Of a stretch of 64,000 nt of DNA, positions 53,571 through 63,057 are shown in pieces. The DNA is from an uncultured SAR324 cluster bacterium (GTDB lineage: Bacteria; SAR324; NAC60-12), in the NCBI GenBank assembly GCA_905182865.1, contig CAJJCY010000004.1:124001-188000 (forward strand). The letters run 5' to 3'. The translations under genes were made by a program, and so were the position numbers. The first letter of the stretch is position 1; each line of letters opens with the position of its first letter. The notes under the pieces are model-generated. The model saw nothing but the letters and a program-made list of their open reading frames with translations. It was not told the DNA's origin and did no database searches.

Positions 53571-56254
53571 TTACAGTCGTGCACTTTCTTCAATTTGCTC
53601 GTAAGCTTCTACAATATCCCCATTCTCAATTTCTAGAAAATTTAGTACTATTCCGCACTCATAATTTTGTGCAACTTCCTGAACATCGTCTTTGAAGCGC
53701 TTCAGAGAAATGATTGAACCCTCAAAGACACTTTCTTTCTTACGTAATACTCGTATAAGGCTATTGCGGTGAAGCTTACCATCTGTAACCAAACCTCCTA
53801 CTACAATGCCATTTTTCCCAGAAGAAAAAACCTGACGAACTTCTAAATGACCTAATACTTCTTCTCTAATTTCTGGCTCCAGGAGACCTTCCATAGCTGC
53901 TTTTACATCATCCAATGCGTTGTAGATAACATCATAAAGCCTCACATCTACACCTTCACTTGATTGCGTTTCTCTGGCTTTTGCGTCCATTTGCACATTA
54001 AAGCCAACAATAATTGCATCGGAAGCAGAAGCTAGTGTTATGTCGGTCTCTGTAACGTTACCTACAGAGCAAAGGAGGAACCTTAGAGAAATACGTTCAT
54101 CACCGATTTGTTGAAGAGAAGTTTTGAGAGCTTCAACGGAACCTTGTACATCTCCTTTTAAAATCAATCGGAGTTCAGTAACCTTACCTTCATCAATTTT
54201 ACTGAAAAGATTATCCAAACTGGTTTTTTGGTATTCCCTGATGGTTTCAGATCGAAGTTTTAGTTCAAGATCCTCAGCAATTTGCCGTGCTAATTTTTCA
54301 TCTTCAAGAACAACAAATTTTGCTCCTACTTCAGGTACATTGCTTAAACCGGAAATTTCAACTGGAATTGCAGGACCAGCTTCTATCATTGTATCTCCAA
54401 CTTCATTGAACATAGCCCGTATTCGTCCATGAATGCTGCCCATGACGAAATAATCTCCAATTTTAAGTGTTCCGCGTTGAACAAGAACAGTACCTACTGG
54501 CCCCTGACCTTTTCTGACTCGTGACTCAATGATTGTTCCACGAGCAAAACCTTTTGAGGTCGATTTTAGTTCAAGTATTTCTGCCTGTAAATGAATCATT
54601 TCCAGTAGTTCATCAATGCCGTCACCTGTTTTTGCTGACACTTTTACAAAAATAGTGCTCCCACCCAAATCTTCTGGAATTAATTCATGTGAGAGTAATT
54701 CCTGTTGAATTCTTAATGGATCAGATTCGGGACGATCAATTTTATTTACTGCAACAATAATCGGAACATTCGCTGCTCTGGCATGCTGAATAGCTTCAAC
54801 TGTTTGAGGCTGCACCTTATCATCTGACGCAACAACAAGTACCACTATATCAGTGATATTTGCCCCACGGGCTCTCATTGATGTGAAAGCTTCGTGTCCG
54901 GGTGTATCCAAAAAAGTGACCTGATTGCCTTTTACTTCAAGATGATATGCTCCAATATGTTGTGTTATTCCACCAAATTCTCCAGAGACAACATTCGAGA
55001 TTCGCGAATTTTATCAAGAAGGGATGTTTTTCCGTGATCAACATGTCCCATAATTGTAACAATCGGTGCTCGTTCCTCTAACTCTGAAACATCAAGTTCT
55101 TCTTCCTTGAGGAGGTCAGACAACTCAAACGATTCGACTTCGATTGTAATTTCAAAATCTGCTGCAATAAGTTCTGCAGTTTCTCCTGTGATTGTCTGGT
55201 TAATAGTTCCCATGATGCCTAAGGACATCAGTTTTTTTAAAATTTCTGGAACTTTTATACCAATTAGGCCTGCCAGTTCGGCAACACCAACCTGATTTCC
55301 TATTCGGATGCTTTTTTTACGTGGATTGAATACGTGTTTTGGTGTATTAGGATCAGAAACTTTTCTGGAAATCTTGCTATCGAATCGTTTTTTTGGAAAG
55401 TCTTTTCTGCGGCGGCGAGGTCTTTTTTCACGAAGATAATTATAATCTATCTGTCCACCACCTCCCTTTCGTTTGTTCTCAAATTCCGGGCGTCCTAAAC
55501 CTCTGTTTTTTGATGAGGATTCCTTATCATCAGTTTGAGAGTGTTTGAAAATTATTTTAGTTTTATTTGATTTATTTTCTGATATTCCAGACTTTTCACC
55601 ATCAGGTAAAACTGTCTCATCAGTATTTTTATCCAGTGCAGTAAGCTTAGAGTGTTTTGAGTCATCAACTGTTTCAGCATCAGGTTCAACTTTGTTTTCT
55701 GAAGCAGGATCTCCAGATACAGATAAAGTTTCTTGGGATTCAAATGTGCTAATTTTTGAGAGGTCACTTTCTAATACTGATTTTTCTGGTCTGACTTTTG
55801 TTGCATCAGCAGAGATTATTTCTATTTCAGAATCAGTTTTTAACTTATCAGCAACTTGAACTGTTGAGTCTTCTGATGAATGTACTGGCTCCGTCTTTTT
55901 TTTGCGTACACGTCTTTTTGGGATTGCTACAACATCTTCATCATCTAATTTAGATATAGTGGAGATTGTTACTATTTTAGATTTCTCAGTTGTTTTAGAT
56001 GTTTTGACCTTATCAGTTGCTTCCGGTTTCTTTTCAGTGGACCTCAAACGAACTTTCCCTGATTCTTTAGCAGACTTTGGCAAGATAATACCCTTGGCAC
56101 TCTTGCCCATCTTTCTTACTATTTCAGCTTGTTTGGAAGACAGTTCAGAGAAATTGCCTGTAACTGGAATTCCGGCTTTGCGCATCTTGATAAGCAAATC
56201 CTTTGCCGGCATATTTAACTCTTGCGCCAGTTCAAATACTCTAACTTCGGACAT
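53571..56254 (-). CDS. infB: Translation initiation factor IF-2, one frameshift in the G domain
   Basis: From the ATG at 56254: an IF2_N domain ([26 protein letters not shown]), then a long Lys/Glu-rich linker. A second IF2_N-like domain ([23 protein letters not shown]) is next, followed by the GTPase P-loop [19 protein letters not shown]. At about 54992-54998 (CGAATGTT) one base appears missing. In the next frame the sequence reads [44 protein letters not shown], and VNKIDRPES and the C-terminal domains run to 53571. Corrected length is about 895 residues. Essential, so the break is probably a sequencing error or mutation in the sampled genome. Confidence 0.93.
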
Positions 56255-56358
56255 GAATTCTTTTGGGGTTGTAATTCAGTTTAAAATAAATATATGACTT
56301 ATAGGCTTAGCAGAATCATCCTGTTGTTTCTGCTGATTATATTGAAAATGTTTTAATT

Positions 56359-57903
56359 TTAAGATTCAGCTTTAGTTTTAGACTTTGTTTTGGCTTTAGT
56401 TTTAGACTTTGTTTCGGCTTTAGTTTTAGACTTTGTTTCGGCTTTAGTTTTAGACTTTGTTTCGGCTTTAGTTTTAGACTTTGTTTCGGCTTTAGTTTTA
56501 GACTTTGTTTCGGCTTTAGTTTTAGACTTTGTTTCGGCTTTAGTCTTAGTTTTTGTTTCGGCTTTAGTTTTAGACTTTGTTTCGGCTTTAGTCTTACTCT
56601 CAGCAGGAGCATCTTTAGAATTATTTTTAGTATCTTCTGTATTATCAGTTTCTTCAGCTTCAACTTTATCTTTGTCTTCTGTAGTTTCAGATTCTTCAGC
56701 AATTAATGGGGAAGAATTTTGGTTATCATCTTGATTTTCCAGTGCAGTTGCAGTTTCTTTAGCTTCGTCAGTGTCACTTTCAGGCAGATCCTCGGATTTG
56801 TCTATACTTTTGAGATTATTTTCTTTAGATTTTGCAAATTCTTTTTCCAGTTGCTCATCTATGGAAAGCTCATCTTCCTCAGTGGCAACAATATTGATTT
56901 TGTAACCGATTAATTTTGAAGCTAGACGCACATTTTGACCTTTGTGTCCAATTGCAAGTGATAATTGACTTGGTGCAACAACAACATCAATTTGTTTTGT
57001 TTCTTCGTCAATTTCAAGACTGTCAATTTCAGCCGGTGCCAAGGCATTGCAGGTATATTGGTCAATGTCTTCGCTCCATCGGACTATATCTATTTTTTCT
57101 CCATTTAAGTCATTTACAATAGCCTGCACTCGACTTCCACGCATGCCAACACATGAACCTACTGGATCGACATCATCATCTGTAGAATAAACTGAAATTT
57201 TTGCTCTGCGGCCAGGTTCTCTTGAAGCATTGACAATTTTGACTATTCCATCAAAAATTTCCGGAACCTCCATCTCAAACAGCTTGATCATTAGACCAGG
57301 ATGTGTTCTGGAAATTGTAAGTTGAGAATCTTTATGCGGATTATCATTTACGTCCAATAGCAACACTCTGACATGGTCGCCAAAGGAAAAATTTTCACCA
57401 TATATTTGCTCTCTCCGGAACAAATAGGCTTCGACATTATTTTGAAAACTGAAAGCAATTCGTCCGTTTGGTTCGACCCGCAAGACAGTTCCGGTTAATA
57501 CCTCTCCTACTTTATCTGTAAAGATGGTAACAACCATTTGTCGTTCTGCATCCTTTAAACTGCCAAAAATAATGGGTCGTGTTGAATGAGCAATTCTCTG
57601 AAACTCACGATCACTAATTTCATACTCAACCTCATCTCCAAGTCCTGCATCAGGATCTATTTCAAAGACTTCATCTACAGAAATTTCATTGTGAGGATCT
57701 TCAACAAGTTCAACAACCTCCTTAAAATGGAATAAGTTAATTTTTCCGGTATTTTGGTCGATATGTCCCTCAATTTCTCTATAAGGCAGTTTGCGCTGAG
57801 CAGCCTGAATAAGTGACTCTTCTACTAGTTTTATCACAACTTCATGGTCCAAACCCTTCTCTCTAGAAAAGTCTTTAATTATTTCAAATAAGTTTTCTTC
57901 CAA
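56359..57903 (-). CDS. nusA: Transcription termination/antitermination factor NusA with a repetitive C-terminal tail
   Basis: 514 residues. The N-terminal RNA polymerase-binding domain (MEENLFEIIKDFSREKGLDHEVVIKLVEESLIQAAQRKL) is followed by S1 (VGEVLTGTVLRVEPNGRIAFSF). KH1 and KH2 regions are present (DPVGSCVGMRGSRVQAIVNDLNGEKIDIV and PSQLSLAIGHKGQNVRLASKLIGYKINIV). From about residue 355 an acidic stretch leads to a tail of repeated octads KTKAETKS. The repeat is 24 bases per unit. NusA modulates pausing, termination and antitermination. It sits between rimP and infB as usual. Confidence 0.95.
   Translation of the reverse strand: MEENLFEIIKDFSREKGLDHEVVIKLVEESLIQAAQRKLPYREIEGHIDQNTGKINLFHFKEVVELVEDPHNEISVDEVFEIDPDAGLGDEVEYEISDREFQRIAHSTRPIIFGSLKDAERQMVVTIFTDKVGEVLTGTVLRVEPNGRIAFSFQNNVEAYLFRREQIYGENFSFGDHVRVLLLDVNDNPHKDSQLTISRTHPGLMIKLFEMEVPEIFDGIVKIVNASREPGRRAKISVYSTDDDVDPVGSCVGMRGSRVQAIVNDLNGEKIDIVRWSEDIDQYTCNALAPAEIDSLEIDEETKQIDVVVAPSQLSLAIGHKGQNVRLASKLIGYKINIVATEEDELSIDEQLEKEFAKSKENNLKSIDKSEDLPESDTDEAKETATALENQDDNQNSSPLIAEESETTEDKDKVEAEETDNTEDTKNNSKDAPAESKTKAETKSKTKAETKTKTKAETKSKTKAETKSKTKAETKSKTKAETKSKTKAETKSKTKAETKSKTKAKTKSKTKAES
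56364..56598. repeat. 24 bp tandem repeat in the 3' end of nusA
   Basis: About nine copies of the 24-base unit TTTTAGACTTTGTTTCGGCT plus TTAG (plus-strand spelling) run from 56364 to 56598. They encode KTKAETKS on the minus strand. Two alternate frames through the block are also open (minus LKLKPKQS; plus ALVLDFVS), a by-product of the unit length being a multiple of three. Variants include KTKAETKT and KTKAKTKS near the ends. Confidence 0.85.
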
Positions 57904-57951
57904 AATTCACCTTTTTTTGTGTTATGTTTTATTTGAAGTTATATCAAACAT

Positions 57952-58419
57952 TCAAAATTTCAGTTCAGGTTCTAGATTAGCTTTTGCTATTAGGGTATAT
58001 GGGATCACCAATTCAGACCCATCTGATTCCAGTTTTAAGCGTATTTCCTTTTCAGTACTTTCTTCTAATTTTCCAACCGCATTTTTTACTCCCTGGATTT
58101 TTTGCTGCAGTCGCACTCTGATTCGCTCTCCTGTGAAAGTCTTATAATGTTCAGCAGTCTTTAGTTTACGGAATAATCCCGGAGACGAAACTTCTATGGT
58201 GTAAGAATCAGAAATTGGATTTTTATTGTCCAAAACTTCCTGTGCAATTCTATTTACCGCTACACAATCGTCAATCCCAATTCCATTAATACTGTCAATA
58301 ATTAATTGAACATTCTGGTTAGATCCGTGTTTATTATATTCAACATCTAGAAGTTCATAACCTTCACTTTTGATCGGTACAGTAAGCAAATTCATCAACT
58401 TTTCTGCAATCTGGGTCAT
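57952..58419 (-). CDS. rimP: Ribosome maturation factor RimP
   Basis: 155 residues: LLTVPIKSEGYELLDVEYNKHGSNQNVQLIIDSINGIGIDDCVAVNRIAQEVLDNKNPISDSYTIEVSSPGLFRKLKTAEHYKTFTGERIRVRL is a clear RimP/YhbC pattern. It helps 30S maturation and is the first gene of the nusA operon. A start MTQIAEKLMNLL fits the family. Confidence 0.95.
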   Translation of the reverse strand: MTQIAEKLMNLLTVPIKSEGYELLDVEYNKHGSNQNVQLIIDSINGIGIDDCVAVNRIAQEVLDNKNPISDSYTIEVSSPGLFRKLKTAEHYKTFTGERIRVRLQQKIQGVKNAVGKLEESTEKEIRLKLESDGSELVIPYTLIAKANLEPELKF

Positions 58420-58522
58420 CAGGTCTGCTTAGATTTCAGGATGTTGCTAAATAATTGATTAAAAACTAACCTTTGATACTAACTGTTTACCGATGCTTTG
58501 TCGATTCTTTTTTTTGTGTTGA

Positions 58523-59581
58523 TTAAGCTTTTCGTTCTATAGTCAAATATTCCACCAGTTCTCCAAGCAAAGATCTGGCAGGGTTAACAGGTAAATTTTC
58601 CAAAGCTGCAGAAGCCAGAGTTGCCTGTTTTTGACAAAAACTTGCTACAGACTCCAGTGCTCCAGTACTTTCTGCTTGAGAAATAAACCAGTCTATGTCG
58701 GCATGTGTAACGTGTTCTCGAGTTTGTAATAAAATTGTGCGCACTCGTTCTGCATCCTTTGCAGAAAGCTGTTCCAGAAGTTCAATTGAAATCAAGGTGC
58801 GTTTCCCTTCAGCAATGTCACCTCCATGCTCTTTACCATAACCGCCTGCACCTGGGTTGGGAGCTTCAGTTTCACTTTTTTCAGTTAAGTTAAGCAAATC
58901 ATCACGAATCTGAAATCCGATTCCAATTGCTTCTCCAAATCTGCCGACTGCTTCCAGCTCTGTTTTGGAAGCACCCGAAATCAAGGCGCCACATATGCAG
59001 GGTCCTCGACCGGAATACCAGCCTGTTTTTCGGCTAATCATTTCATGGTATTCAGCACGATCAGGAAAAGTCTGGTTTGCAACCCAGCCTATATCAAGTG
59101 CCTGCCCCTCAAAAGTGGCCTGCATCACTTTGTTCAAATGTTGATGTACCTCTACAGCTAAATTACCATCTAATTTGGAATGATTTTCTAGTAAAGTTTC
59201 ATGTACCAGTCCCAGCAAAGCATCTCCCGCATTAAGTGCCAGGGCGATTCCGTGTTGTAGATGTAATGTCTGTTCTCCTCGACGTAATAAAGACTCGTCC
59301 TCTATGTCATCGTGAACCAGTGCAAAATTGTGAAACAATTCCAGTGCAACTGCAGAAGTCATGGCTTTTTCTGGATCACCTCCAAATAATTCACAACTTA
59401 GTAAAACTAGTGCAGGACGAAAACGTTTTCCTCCACGCTGCGGATAATCACGCATCAAATCATAAAGATATTCCTTTGGTTGTCCATCAGGAATGCGGCG
59501 CAGAGTCTCTTCTCCAATCCATTCACTGGTGGCTTTTAAATAGGATTTTAGTTGCACATGATCTTTTGCGAAAATTTTCAT
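58523..59581 (-). CDS. Polyprenyl (geranylgeranyl/farnesyl-type) diphosphate synthase
   Basis: 352 residues. Prenyl-synthase helices include GGKRFRPALVLLSCELFGGD, LFHNFALVHDDIEDESLLRRG with the first Asp-rich motif D91-D-x-x-D, and IGFQIRDDLLNLTE with the second (here DDLLN instead of the usual DDxxD). Condenses isopentenyl diphosphate with allylic primers. The chain length cannot be set from these motifs. The final motif residue change and the insertion GGYGKEHGGDIAEGKRTL may affect specificity. Between it and the HtrA-like gene only about 60 bases separate the ORFs. Confidence 0.9.
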   Translation of the reverse strand: MKIFAKDHVQLKSYLKATSEWIGEETLRRIPDGQPKEYLYDLMRDYPQRGGKRFRPALVLLSCELFGGDPEKAMTSAVALELFHNFALVHDDIEDESLLRRGEQTLHLQHGIALALNAGDALLGLVHETLLENHSKLDGNLAVEVHQHLNKVMQATFEGQALDIGWVANQTFPDRAEYHEMISRKTGWYSGRGPCICGALISGASKTELEAVGRFGEAIGIGFQIRDDLLNLTEKSETEAPNPGAGGYGKEHGGDIAEGKRTLISIELLEQLSAKDAERVRTILLQTREHVTHADIDWFISQAESTGALESVASFCQKQATLASAALENLPVNPARSLLGELVEYLTIERKA

Positions 59582-59640
59582 GTTGTTTGTTATTAAATGG
59601 AAATTACGTTTACTTAATAAACGGTTATGAAGTTTAGATT

Positions 59641-61239
59641 TTAGAACGATTGAAGTTTTGGAATACGGAAATTATTTTTAATTCGCTGGTTGGCATCAGC
59701 AAGCTCAGCAACTGACAAAATTACGCTCAAACGTTCTGAACCTGGAAGGAAATCAATTCTATGAAAATTATTTATTGGATTTAAAAAAGCTGTGCTAACA
59801 TCTTCCAGGCGGCGTATTTGCTTGCCGTTTACCTTCAAAACCACCGCATTAGAAAGTTTTTGGTAACCGATGTTCACTGGGTCAGGAATAACTTGTGAAA
59901 CTAAAACAATCCGGGGAGGATGTTCGGAGGATATTTTTGATCCGTTCGAAGATTTATCAGTTTTATTATTTTCGTAAATCGATACAGCTTTGTTTTGCTC
60001 CAAAAATAGCCTCAGCCGCATAGGAGCACGTGTTTGCCAATTTGCACCCCAAATTCTGAGGTAATTCAAGGTCAATTCCTGGAATAAAAAACCACCCTCT
60101 ATAACATATCGCGGAGCTGTTCCAACAATTTTTAAGGGAACTGATCGACTATTCTCTTTGTATGCAGAAACTTTTGTTTGCAAAACAACAGGCTTACCCT
60201 CACGGATTACTTCCAATTTTACTGAATCTCCCACTTTCAAATGAGCTAAAAAAAGCAAATCAAACAAGGAAATACCCCAATCCGGATGCTCAACTTTACC
60301 ATCGTGTGAAAGCGTCCATTTACCCAATTTTGTCAAATAATCACCTTGCATCAAAACATCAGAACCTGTGCCGTAAGGCAAAACCCTGCTGATCCAGATT
60401 CCGGGTTTTTCCAGAGGAATTTGTAAATGATTGTAAGTACTACTTTGCGGTAATTTGCTCCATATAAATCCACGATGTGCTAAGCTCTGGTAAGGATTAC
60501 TGCCTGCGTGCTTCAAAAACTCAAGCAGCATTGCAGCAGGCATAGCCTTAGTTTCTCCAGTACCTACATCGAGGATCATTCCTGCAGTTTCATTATCCTG
60601 CAGAAGCGGGTATCCCTGACCACTTTTGGAAATTCCGTTCAGCCTTAAAAGAGGAAACCAGGCATTGCTTACTCCCCGGTGTCCCACTGTCATTCTGTCT
60701 ATTGTTCCGGACTCCATGGTCCACTCATCTTGAGATTTTATTTTCAGAGAATAAATATCTTTTGCCTCATGATCAGTAGATGATTTTACAGGAGTCCATT
60801 TCACAGGTCTTAGGTTTCGCCAAAATTTAGAATTATTGATTTGAAGTAAAGCCAAATTTGCAGCATAGTCCATCAGCACAAGCTTGGCTTGAAAGGGGCT
60901 GCGAATGTCCTTACGTGTCACCTCAATCAGTGTTGCATCGGAAACAATCTCTGCTGTTGTCAGCAGGTACAGGTTATTATTGTTCCCGTTTTCAGATTCT
61001 GAAATTCTCACAGAAACGGGTAGGCGTACAACCAGGGCCATTCCAGATTGTGTCCGTATTTCGCGTTTTTCCCAGGGAGTGCGCCAGTCAAAAGATTGCT
61101 GATAAGATTTCAGAAGAACGGCCTGTTGAAACCATGGTTTTATTTCGGGAGGGTCAGCCTGTAATACTGAAGTAAAAAGAAAAACTGTAGCAGTTATGGG
61201 CCATTTCAAAAGGGTATAAAGAAAATTATTATGTTTCAC
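59641..61239 (-). CDS. Degenerate HtrA-like protein (catalytic triad altered)
   Basis: 532 residues with a signal peptide (WPITATVFLFTSVLQA). The trypsin-fold region resembles its upstream neighbour, but E97 occupies the His position (LLTTAEIVSD versus LTNAHVVSD) and N128 replaces Asp (AANLALLQI versus DSDLALLKV). A Ser is left in GISKSGQGYPLL. Two PDZ-like modules follow (GSDVLMQGDYLTKLGKWTL and NAVVLKVNGKQIRRLEDVSTAF). It is likely periplasmic and non-proteolytic. It may act as a partner, regulator or adaptor for the active protease encoded just upstream, with which it overlaps by 4 bases (ATGA). Confidence 0.8.
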   Translation of the reverse strand: MKHNNFLYTLLKWPITATVFLFTSVLQADPPEIKPWFQQAVLLKSYQQSFDWRTPWEKREIRTQSGMALVVRLPVSVRISESENGNNNNLYLLTTAEIVSDATLIEVTRKDIRSPFQAKLVLMDYAANLALLQINNSKFWRNLRPVKWTPVKSSTDHEAKDIYSLKIKSQDEWTMESGTIDRMTVGHRGVSNAWFPLLRLNGISKSGQGYPLLQDNETAGMILDVGTGETKAMPAAMLLEFLKHAGSNPYQSLAHRGFIWSKLPQSSTYNHLQIPLEKPGIWISRVLPYGTGSDVLMQGDYLTKLGKWTLSHDGKVEHPDWGISLFDLLFLAHLKVGDSVKLEVIREGKPVVLQTKVSAYKENSRSVPLKIVGTAPRYVIEGGFLFQELTLNYLRIWGANWQTRAPMRLRLFLEQNKAVSIYENNKTDKSSNGSKISSEHPPRIVLVSQVIPDPVNIGYQKLSNAVVLKVNGKQIRRLEDVSTAFLNPINNFHRIDFLPGSERLSVILSVAELADANQRIKNNFRIPKLQSF

Positions 61240-62768
61240 TGAGAATCCTTGTTTTTGTCTGCATAAATACGTGAACCGTCAATAATTCCGTAACGTTTGA
61301 GAACTGAATTATGCTGGTCAAGACTTTCTTTAAAATTCAAAACTAAAGGAATTTTATGCCATTCGCTTTCAAAGACAACATTGGTTGTTTCTAAAGGCAT
61401 ATTCTTTAGTATCTTCTCCAAATGTGCCAGCGATCGGACTGGTTTACCGTTCAGACTACTTACTACAAAATTGTGTAAATTGGTGTAGCCACTATTGACT
61501 GGAGAAGGCAGAACACGTGTAACAATGACTACTTGTTCCTGACGGGTTCGCGGTCGTTCTATTTCACGATACCAGTGTTCATAAGCCAGCGGTGGAGTTA
61601 TGTTTCCCGGAGAATGGATGTAATTTCGATTCAGGGCAATAAATACCAGCCCGCCAAAAATAACGTATTCTGGAAGCTCATCATAGCTGTTTCTCATTTC
61701 TGAGCCAAACGGCGGTGTCTTGAGTGTGAGTGTCAGGTTTATAAATTTGCCTTTTCGCCAAACCTGCAGTTGAAGGGGATCGCCGATTTGTCGGTTTTCT
61801 GCTTCAATAAAAAATGTAACTTGTTGCTCACTGTAACGCACCATTCCTGCTGCGTCTATTTGCAAATCCTCAATTTTCGTCAGTACATCTCCGATTAAAA
61901 GAACACCGTCTGCAGATGAATGTGGAACTACCCGTTCTACAAGTATTCCTCCGGTATCTTCCGGAAGACCCAAATATTTACGATAGTGCTGATTGATAAG
62001 GGAACTGGTTTCTATTCCAATTTCAGGTACTCCATCATATCGTCCATCTTTAATATCTGTCAAAAAACGATTTATAAGTGGAACAGGAATAAAATAACCA
62101 ACATCGTTTAGTCTCAAATTGGATTGAAAAGCAACTCCGATTGCTTGTCCGGATTGTGTTACTGGTCCGCCGCTGTTTCCGGGATTGATAGCGGAATCTG
62201 TTTGAATTAGCAGGTGTGAATCAATGCCAGGATGGACATAAGTTCCAAATTCAATACGTGAGACAACACCTTCGGTGCGTGATAGTTCCTTTCCGCCTAC
62301 AGGATATCCATAGGCCCGGACTCTGCTGCGTAACTCGGGAATACCACCTAACTCCAGCGGAGTCAAACCCTGATAAAACTTGGGATCACGTACTTTAAGT
62401 AAAGCCAAATCTGAGTCGTGAGCAATTGCAAGTACGTCTGCAAGAAACGGTTTCGGACTTGAAATTTTATTCACCAGCAGCATTCGAGAATCACTTACCA
62501 CGTGTGCATTTGTCAAAATCCAATTGTCATGAATTAAAAATCCACTTCCTAGTCCTTGGCTCGTGGGTTTCATTTTCCAAGGAGATTTCCAGTCCGGACT
62601 TTGCTGATAATTTGTGATACGGAATACGGATTGTTCTATTGAATTCTGTGAAGCAGGAACAGACGATACCAAAGCTAACCAAACACATACTATAAGAAGA
62701 AGAATCCAAAAATATTTTCGGAATTGTAGATTATCTTTTAACAAAAACTCACAACGAAAGCCATTCAT
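61236..62768 (-). CDS. HtrA-type trypsin-like serine protease with PDZ domains
   Basis: 510 residues: an N-terminal membrane/signal segment (FRKYFWILLLIVCVWLALVSSV) followed by a trypsin-like domain. The triad is H89 (DNWILTNAHVVSD), D120 (AHDSDLALLKV) and S199 (SAINPGNSGGPV). A PDZ module begins near GGILVERVVPHSSADGVLLIGDVL and a second PDZ-like region is present near the C-terminus (NFVVSSLNGKPVRSLAHLEKIL). It likely acts in the periplasm in protein quality control. The longer spacing between PDZ modules differs from DegP/DegS. It overlaps the downstream degenerate paralog by 4 bases, so both are made together. Confidence 0.88.
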   Translation of the reverse strand: MNGFRCEFLLKDNLQFRKYFWILLLIVCVWLALVSSVPASQNSIEQSVFRITNYQQSPDWKSPWKMKPTSQGLGSGFLIHDNWILTNAHVVSDSRMLLVNKISSPKPFLADVLAIAHDSDLALLKVRDPKFYQGLTPLELGGIPELRSRVRAYGYPVGGKELSRTEGVVSRIEFGTYVHPGIDSHLLIQTDSAINPGNSGGPVTQSGQAIGVAFQSNLRLNDVGYFIPVPLINRFLTDIKDGRYDGVPEIGIETSSLINQHYRKYLGLPEDTGGILVERVVPHSSADGVLLIGDVLTKIEDLQIDAAGMVRYSEQQVTFFIEAENRQIGDPLQLQVWRKGKFINLTLTLKTPPFGSEMRNSYDELPEYVIFGGLVFIALNRNYIHSPGNITPPLAYEHWYREIERPRTRQEQVVIVTRVLPSPVNSGYTNLHNFVVSSLNGKPVRSLAHLEKILKNMPLETTNVVFESEWHKIPLVLNFKESLDQHNSVLKRYGIIDGSRIYADKNKDSQ

Positions 62769-62962
62769 GGATAGAATAAAGTGTAGGGTTGTTGAGAGCG
62801 GATTACGTCCTGCTCTTCAAATAAATAAGGTCCGTCAACTGGTTTTACAAAAACTGCATGAGTGATAACATTTTTATCACGAGTCCAAACTGGTAATATT
62901 ACCCGTGACCAGAACCAGGTGCGGTTTTGGCAGATGCTGAATACTGTGGGCGATACAGAGTA
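62765..62962 (-). CDS. C-terminal part of an unidentified gene, upstream region broken
   Basis: The minus frame is open from 62962 to a TGA that overlaps the protease start as ATGA. It reads CQNRTWFWSRVILPVW, DKNVITHAVFVKPVDGPYLF and a tail QPYTLFYP. No start codon occurs in this frame. Another frame upstream reads MTDNLVLCIAHSIQHLPKP, so a one-base insertion near CCAAAACC could join them. The sequence resembles the end of a PAS-like domain, but I cannot identify it. The 4-base stop/start overlap, as between the two protease genes, argues that this is a real gene of the same operon. Confidence 0.4.
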   Translation of the reverse strand, partial: YSVSPTVFSICQNRTWFWSRVILPVWTRDKNVITHAVFVKPVDGPYLFEEQDVIRSQQPYTLFYP

Positions 62963-63057
62963 CTAAATTGTCTGTCATCGGTGCAATCCCACACTTTTTT
63001 GTGTTTACCATGAATTTTATGTAAAACTCATTTGGGTAGTGATCAAGGAAGAGACAT

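Noticed and set aside
56364..56598. CRISPR array
   Set aside because: The units are directly adjacent 24-base coding repeats with no spacers.
56337..56702. Alternate-frame ORF of LKLKPKQS repeats and a plus-strand ORF of ALVLDFVS repeats
   Set aside because: They arise from the codon-multiple repeat inside nusA and have no homology or start context.
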